Assembly: GCA_910577035.1 (NCBI GenBank) | Contig: CAJTKW010000001.1 | Coordinates: 74,642 to 138,641 of the forward strand | Length of the DNA: 64,000 nucleotides | Source: an uncultured Acetatifactor sp. | Lineage (GTDB): Bacteria; Bacillota; Clostridia; Lachnospirales; Lachnospiraceae | Direction: 5' to 3' | Shown: piece by piece, positions 60,783 through 64,000 of the stretch | How the letters are laid out: every line of letters starts with the position of its first letter | Position numbering within the stretch: the first letter of the stretch is position 1 | Notes under the pieces: generated by a model | The model's input: only the letters and a program-made list of their open reading frames with translations | Database searches by the model: none | Told to the model about the DNA's origin: nothing | Made by a program: the position numbers and the translations under genes

Positions 60783-62960
60783 TTATGCCGCCTCCATCAG
60801 ATCCTCTGTCAGGACATCCACTAACAGCCGTCCTGCCAGCTCCCCGGTATTGATGACAAGCTGCTTTTCCCTCATTTCCGCAAATTCCTGCTCCCGCAGG
60901 CTGTGGCTGATCTCTGCAAGTTCTTTTTCCTCTCTGGTAATCCGCTTTGACACTTCTTTCTGCCATTTTTTTAAGAACTTTGTGGCATCTTTAATGTCCG
61001 CTTCCTGCCGGTCGTACATGGTACGCTTTTGGCGTACTGTCCCGTCAGGCTCAATCTCCAGAGTATAATAGGCTTTCTCCGGGTTGGCGCTGCGGCGGAG
61101 AAACAGGACATAGCTTTCCCTGCGCTCGATACGCTCCCAATAACGGTCGCTGCTCCCTACACAGTGATGGAGGTTCTCACCTTCCTGCAGTATGTCTTCA
61201 ATACAGCGCGGGCTTACCACCAAATAATTTTTATCGCTGTACTCATAAATATCCTTGATGGATTCATAGATCTGCTCCACATGGGGGTAATTTTTCAGGA
61301 TTTCACCTGCCTTTATCACCAGTGATTTGCTGTGGCACCTCTCTACCAGCTCGTCATGCCGCTTACGCAGCTTGTTTACCCGGTAGATAATGGCATCCTG
61401 CGTATCCATGTGGAAACGCTCCGCCATTGCCAGATAGTCGCTCCATGTTGTCAGGACCTCCCTGCTTTTCATGCCGTTCTCTTTCATCTGCCGTCTTACA
61501 TAATTATAAATCTGCACCATGCTCATACGGTTACTGATGAATTTCAAATCTTCTGCTGTGATATCCTCCTGACAAAACCAGCTGATTACATGGTCGGGCA
61601 GCAGCTTTCCCGTTGCTTTCTCATACTGCAGCCATTTCAGGAACTGACTGCCGCCATTACACTTTCGCAGTCTTGCCAGTTCCTGGGAATCTATGCCCAG
61701 CAGTTTCTTTAAGTCGCCAAACAGACGGTTCTTAAAACAGCCCTCAATGGAACACCTGCCGTACATACATTCCATTGCCAGAGTGCCAAGCCCCGCTTTT
61801 GCCAGACGTTCCAGTTCCGGGATGTTCTGCCACTTCGCCAGATATTTTTCCGGGTCTATTTTTTCCATCATGGAAGCCATTTCCACCAGGCCAGTCTTAC
61901 GCAGTTCCTTTTTCGCAAGATCCGGCAGGGTGCGTCCATATATACGCCCTTCATAAGTCGGGGAATAGTAATAATAGTAATAGAATGATTTTGTATAGCG
62001 CTGCCCAAGACTGGTTTTAATCCATCTTGTTTCCGTATTCTTATACTCGCCCCACGAATAAGCGCGTAATTCATACCCATCCTTGTCCAGGATAACACGC
62101 CGGACCTCTGAGAACTGGCACTTTGTATTATGGTAATCTTCCCGTTTGTAAAACCTGCTCCCTTCAAAGCCGCGAATCATCACGCCATCCTCACAGCGCT
62201 GCAGCAGATACATATGTGCCGTATCCGTCCTCACAACGCCTGCAGCCTTGCCCTCGGACTTATAGGTAATCTTATGGCGGCAGCAGGGACAGGTTGCCTC
62301 TTTGTTGTGTTTCGGATGTTTGATCGGAACCTGCTTTTCACAATAGGTACAATAGCCCTCTGTAACCCCTCTGCGGTCATAGCGGTAAAAAACGTAATTC
62401 TCCGGAATCCCGACTTTTAACACCCATTTCTCCCAGTCCTTGGGAAGCTCCGGGGTCTGTTCCATATCCAAATCCCACGGGTCAGTCTCCCGTCTGTGGC
62501 GCTTTTTCAGTTCATCCGCCCTGATCTGGAGCTGGTACTCCAAAATCCCTTTGTATCCTCCATTGGATACACCAAGGTATCTCCTGATGGTCCGGGCGCC
62601 CTCCGAATTAATCCACTTCTTTCCGGAATAAGTGACATACCCCGGCCACGGAATCATATCCAGCTTTGCCGTCAGCCACTTTTTCATCCCTCTGTCATAA
62701 GTCAGGAATTCGCCTGTCTGATTGTTAATATATAATTCATAGGCAGGCATGGCTGACTCCATCCGCATATATTCCGGCAGGAAAAAAGCCACCTTCAGGA
62801 TTCCTTTTAATACCTGGCAGCGCATATAAAGCCCATAGGTATAGCTTTTTCTCGTATTGTAATATGACACTTCCCTTTTCACGGTATCATTTGCCGCCAT
62901 CCGCATCATTTTTGGGGTAGCCTTTAATGTCCGTAATTTTAACAGCTCTCCTTTTTTCAT
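60783..62960 (-). CDS. pcfJ: PcfJ domain protein
   Basis: 725 residues. A zinc-type set (CTYCEKQVPIKH...CPCCRHKI) lies near residues 204-232. The C-terminal PcfJ core is clear (ENLHHCVGSSDRYWERIERR; YYTLEIEPDGTVRQKRTMYD). PcfJ-like proteins accompany conjugative plasmids such as pCF10, where the role is still unclear. It overlaps the upstream gene by four bases. Confidence 0.88.
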   Translation of the reverse strand: MKKGELLKLRTLKATPKMMRMAANDTVKREVSYYNTRKSYTYGLYMRCQVLKGILKVAFFLPEYMRMESAMPAYELYINNQTGEFLTYDRGMKKWLTAKLDMIPWPGYVTYSGKKWINSEGARTIRRYLGVSNGGYKGILEYQLQIRADELKKRHRRETDPWDLDMEQTPELPKDWEKWVLKVGIPENYVFYRYDRRGVTEGYCTYCEKQVPIKHPKHNKEATCPCCRHKITYKSEGKAAGVVRTDTAHMYLLQRCEDGVMIRGFEGSRFYKREDYHNTKCQFSEVRRVILDKDGYELRAYSWGEYKNTETRWIKTSLGQRYTKSFYYYYYYSPTYEGRIYGRTLPDLAKKELRKTGLVEMASMMEKIDPEKYLAKWQNIPELERLAKAGLGTLAMECMYGRCSIEGCFKNRLFGDLKKLLGIDSQELARLRKCNGGSQFLKWLQYEKATGKLLPDHVISWFCQEDITAEDLKFISNRMSMVQIYNYVRRQMKENGMKSREVLTTWSDYLAMAERFHMDTQDAIIYRVNKLRKRHDELVERCHSKSLVIKAGEILKNYPHVEQIYESIKDIYEYSDKNYLVVSPRCIEDILQEGENLHHCVGSSDRYWERIERRESYVLFLRRSANPEKAYYTLEIEPDGTVRQKRTMYDRQEADIKDATKFLKKWQKEVSKRITREEKELAEISHSLREQEFAEMREKQLVINTGELAGRLLVDVLTEDLMEAA

Positions 62961-63505
62961 AATAATATAACCTGCCTTTCTTTTAAGTTTGCATCATACC
63001 ATTTACCCGCCATGATATTTGTGCCATCCACACAGATCAGTGCAACCTGTTCCACTATTCCTGTCTCCGGATTTTCCCTGGCCAGTGCCAGAATGTCTCC
63101 CATCTCTCCCTTTGCCACGGGGTCCATGCCCCTTACGACTGCATATCCGCCGTGTGCCTCCGCCCGGTCTTTCTTTACATGGCAGCTCCACTCCCGCAGG
63201 GGATGGTCCGCCATAAAGGCCAGACCATGCAGGAAAAACTCCCTCCGGGTTAATTTTTTTAAGACAGTCAGCTCCGTGCAGGAAATTTTTGAGTCAACAT
63301 CATCCTCGTCAATATCCCCGCCTGCGCTGACAATACAATACTCTGAACTCCCCATATCCGGATAATAGGTAAGGCAGTCCAGCGGATTTTCAGCACAATG
63401 GAATCCGTTCTGTCTGCAGTTTGCTTTGTCTGTGCGGTTCAAGCCCATTTTGAACTTGTATTCCAGACAGATAAGCCCCTGCTCAAACGCCTTATAAGCA
63501 ATCAT
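62957..63505 (-). CDS. DUF7666-type protein
   Basis: 182 residues with the family's opening (IAYKAFEQGLICLEYKFKMG; NGFHCAENPLDCLTYYPD). It sits between PcfK and PcfJ in a coupled operon (ATGA overlap). Function unknown; members occur in phages and plasmids. Confidence 0.68.
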   Translation of the reverse strand: MIAYKAFEQGLICLEYKFKMGLNRTDKANCRQNGFHCAENPLDCLTYYPDMGSSEYCIVSAGGDIDEDDVDSKISCTELTVLKKLTRREFFLHGLAFMADHPLREWSCHVKKDRAEAHGGYAVVRGMDPVAKGEMGDILALARENPETGIVEQVALICVDGTNIMAGKWYDANLKERQVILL

Positions 63506-63515
63506 TTTTCCCTCC

Positions 63516-63986
63516 TTAACTTGCCTGGTTTCCCTGCGACATCATATCCATCAGGGATATCTGCCCTGTCACCTGTACATTCTCCGTCTTTTTCTCCTGT
63601 TCCGGTTTCTTTTCCGGAACCTTGGCTTTTTTCTCCTTTTTTTCTGCTTTCTTTTTGGCTGTGGGCTTATAACCTGTTTTTCCCACATAAGGCTTGGGGA
63701 CAAATTTTTCTTCTTCATCCTCGTCCTCTTTGGCAAGGGAATTCCTGAAATAATCTTCCGCCCACTGGTAGCACAGACCGTCAGGAATATCGCTCCCATA
63801 ACCCTGCTGCCCTGTTTCGAGTCTGACATCATTGGCTTTCATCTCATCCTGGACATAATCCCATGCCTTCCGGTTAATATACTGGAAACAATGAACCATG
63901 CTTTTTCGGGGTTCCATCACCATGCGGGCAAATTCGGGATCTTCCAGGCAGAGCGTCTGGATATATTCCGCCACACAGTCTTTCAT
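63516..63986 (-). CDS. pcfK: PcfK-like protein (start may lie beyond the window)
   Basis: Pattern of PcfK proteins: CVAEYIQTLCLEDPEFARMV, CFQYINRKAWDYVQDEMK, CYQWAEDYFRNSLAKEDEDE, then a long Lys/Glu-rich linker and a conserved tip (QISLMDMM). The given ATG has no ribosome site and the frame stays open to the window edge, so the true start may be upstream. Confidence 0.78.
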   Translation of the reverse strand: MKDCVAEYIQTLCLEDPEFARMVMEPRKSMVHCFQYINRKAWDYVQDEMKANDVRLETGQQGYGSDIPDGLCYQWAEDYFRNSLAKEDEDEEEKFVPKPYVGKTGYKPTAKKKAEKKEKKAKVPEKKPEQEKKTENVQVTGQISLMDMMSQGNQAS

Positions 63987-64000
63987 ATTGCGCCGCGTGA

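Noticed and set aside
10155..63998. Relaxase, integrase or oriT inside the window
   Set aside because: I looked for HUH/MobP-type and tyrosine or serine recombinase motifs and saw none; they are expected outside the window.
1..63998. CRISPR array
   Set aside because: No regularly spaced repeats of 24-40 bp occur; the only direct repeats are short iterons or operator boxes.

Overview
The window reads as a Gram-positive gut Clostridia genome, most likely Lachnospiraceae. Strong AGGAGG ribosome sites, many TTG and GTG starts, pectin-degradation genes, Rpn-type nucleases, a GHKL/LytTR-type kinase and PcfJ/PcfK-type conjugation genes all point that way. The species cannot be named from sequence alone.

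Positions 1 to about 10,110 are chromosome. They hold a pectin/rhamnogalacturonan locus: a sugar-binding lipoprotein-like protein, a pectinesterase, an AraC regulator broken by an in-frame TGA, and a rhamnogalacturonan acetylesterase. After it come decayed genes: the 3' end of an Rpn-type gene, a small membrane-leader protein, two VirR-like boxes, and an AgrC-like kinase broken by an in-frame TAG. A 42-nt fragment matching the 3' half of tRNA-Arg(CCT) at 10,113-10,154 is best read as the left attachment site of an integrative conjugative element (ICE) that runs rightwards out of the window.

Positions 10,155-64,000 are the ICE. Its first part (10.4-25.0 kb) encodes a type IV secretion system: VirB2-like and VirB6-like membrane proteins, a C39 cysteine peptidase, a PrgI-VirB4 fusion, DUF5697 and DUF6100-type proteins, a VirD4 coupling protein and an S1-domain RNA-binding protein. 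An Rpn nuclease and an ArsR/permease/thioredoxin cassette (25.3-28.1 kb) interrupt the backbone. A Tad/Flp (type IVc) pilus operon follows at 28.3-37.6 kb: TadE-like pseudopilins, prepilin peptidase, CpaB, TadZ/CpaE, CpaF/TadA, TadB, TadC and a Flp-like pilin. A tryptophan-rich secreted protein sits among them. The T4SS and Tad operons carry related promoter blocks with phased TTGGCACA repeats, so they are probably co-regulated.

Positions 37.7-51.3 kb hold DNA-metabolism and regulatory genes: two sigma-like factors, an SSB-like protein, DUF932, DUF5688, a fused adenine methyltransferase-helicase and several conserved unknowns. The SSB-like protein and another ICE protein end in the same C-terminal peptide (DGDREALP). 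On the minus strand follow a two-gene sigma pair (probably frameshifted), two ABC exporters with a shortened YcaO protein, an IS30 transposase remnant, an XRE regulator, ParR and ParM, a zinc-ribbon protein, PcfJ, a DUF7666-type protein and PcfK.

The least expected features are these. (1) A full Tad pilus is built into a conjugative element beside its T4SS. (2) Intrinsic terminators recur just upstream of genes throughout the transfer and Tad operons, suggesting processive antitermination. (3) An H-type pseudoknot abuts the ribosome site of the S1-domain gene. (4) 11-bp-period TACGCAT iterons occur both upstream of parM and upstream of a T4SS sub-operon. No relaxase, integrase or complete tRNA is present here; they would be expected to the right of the window.
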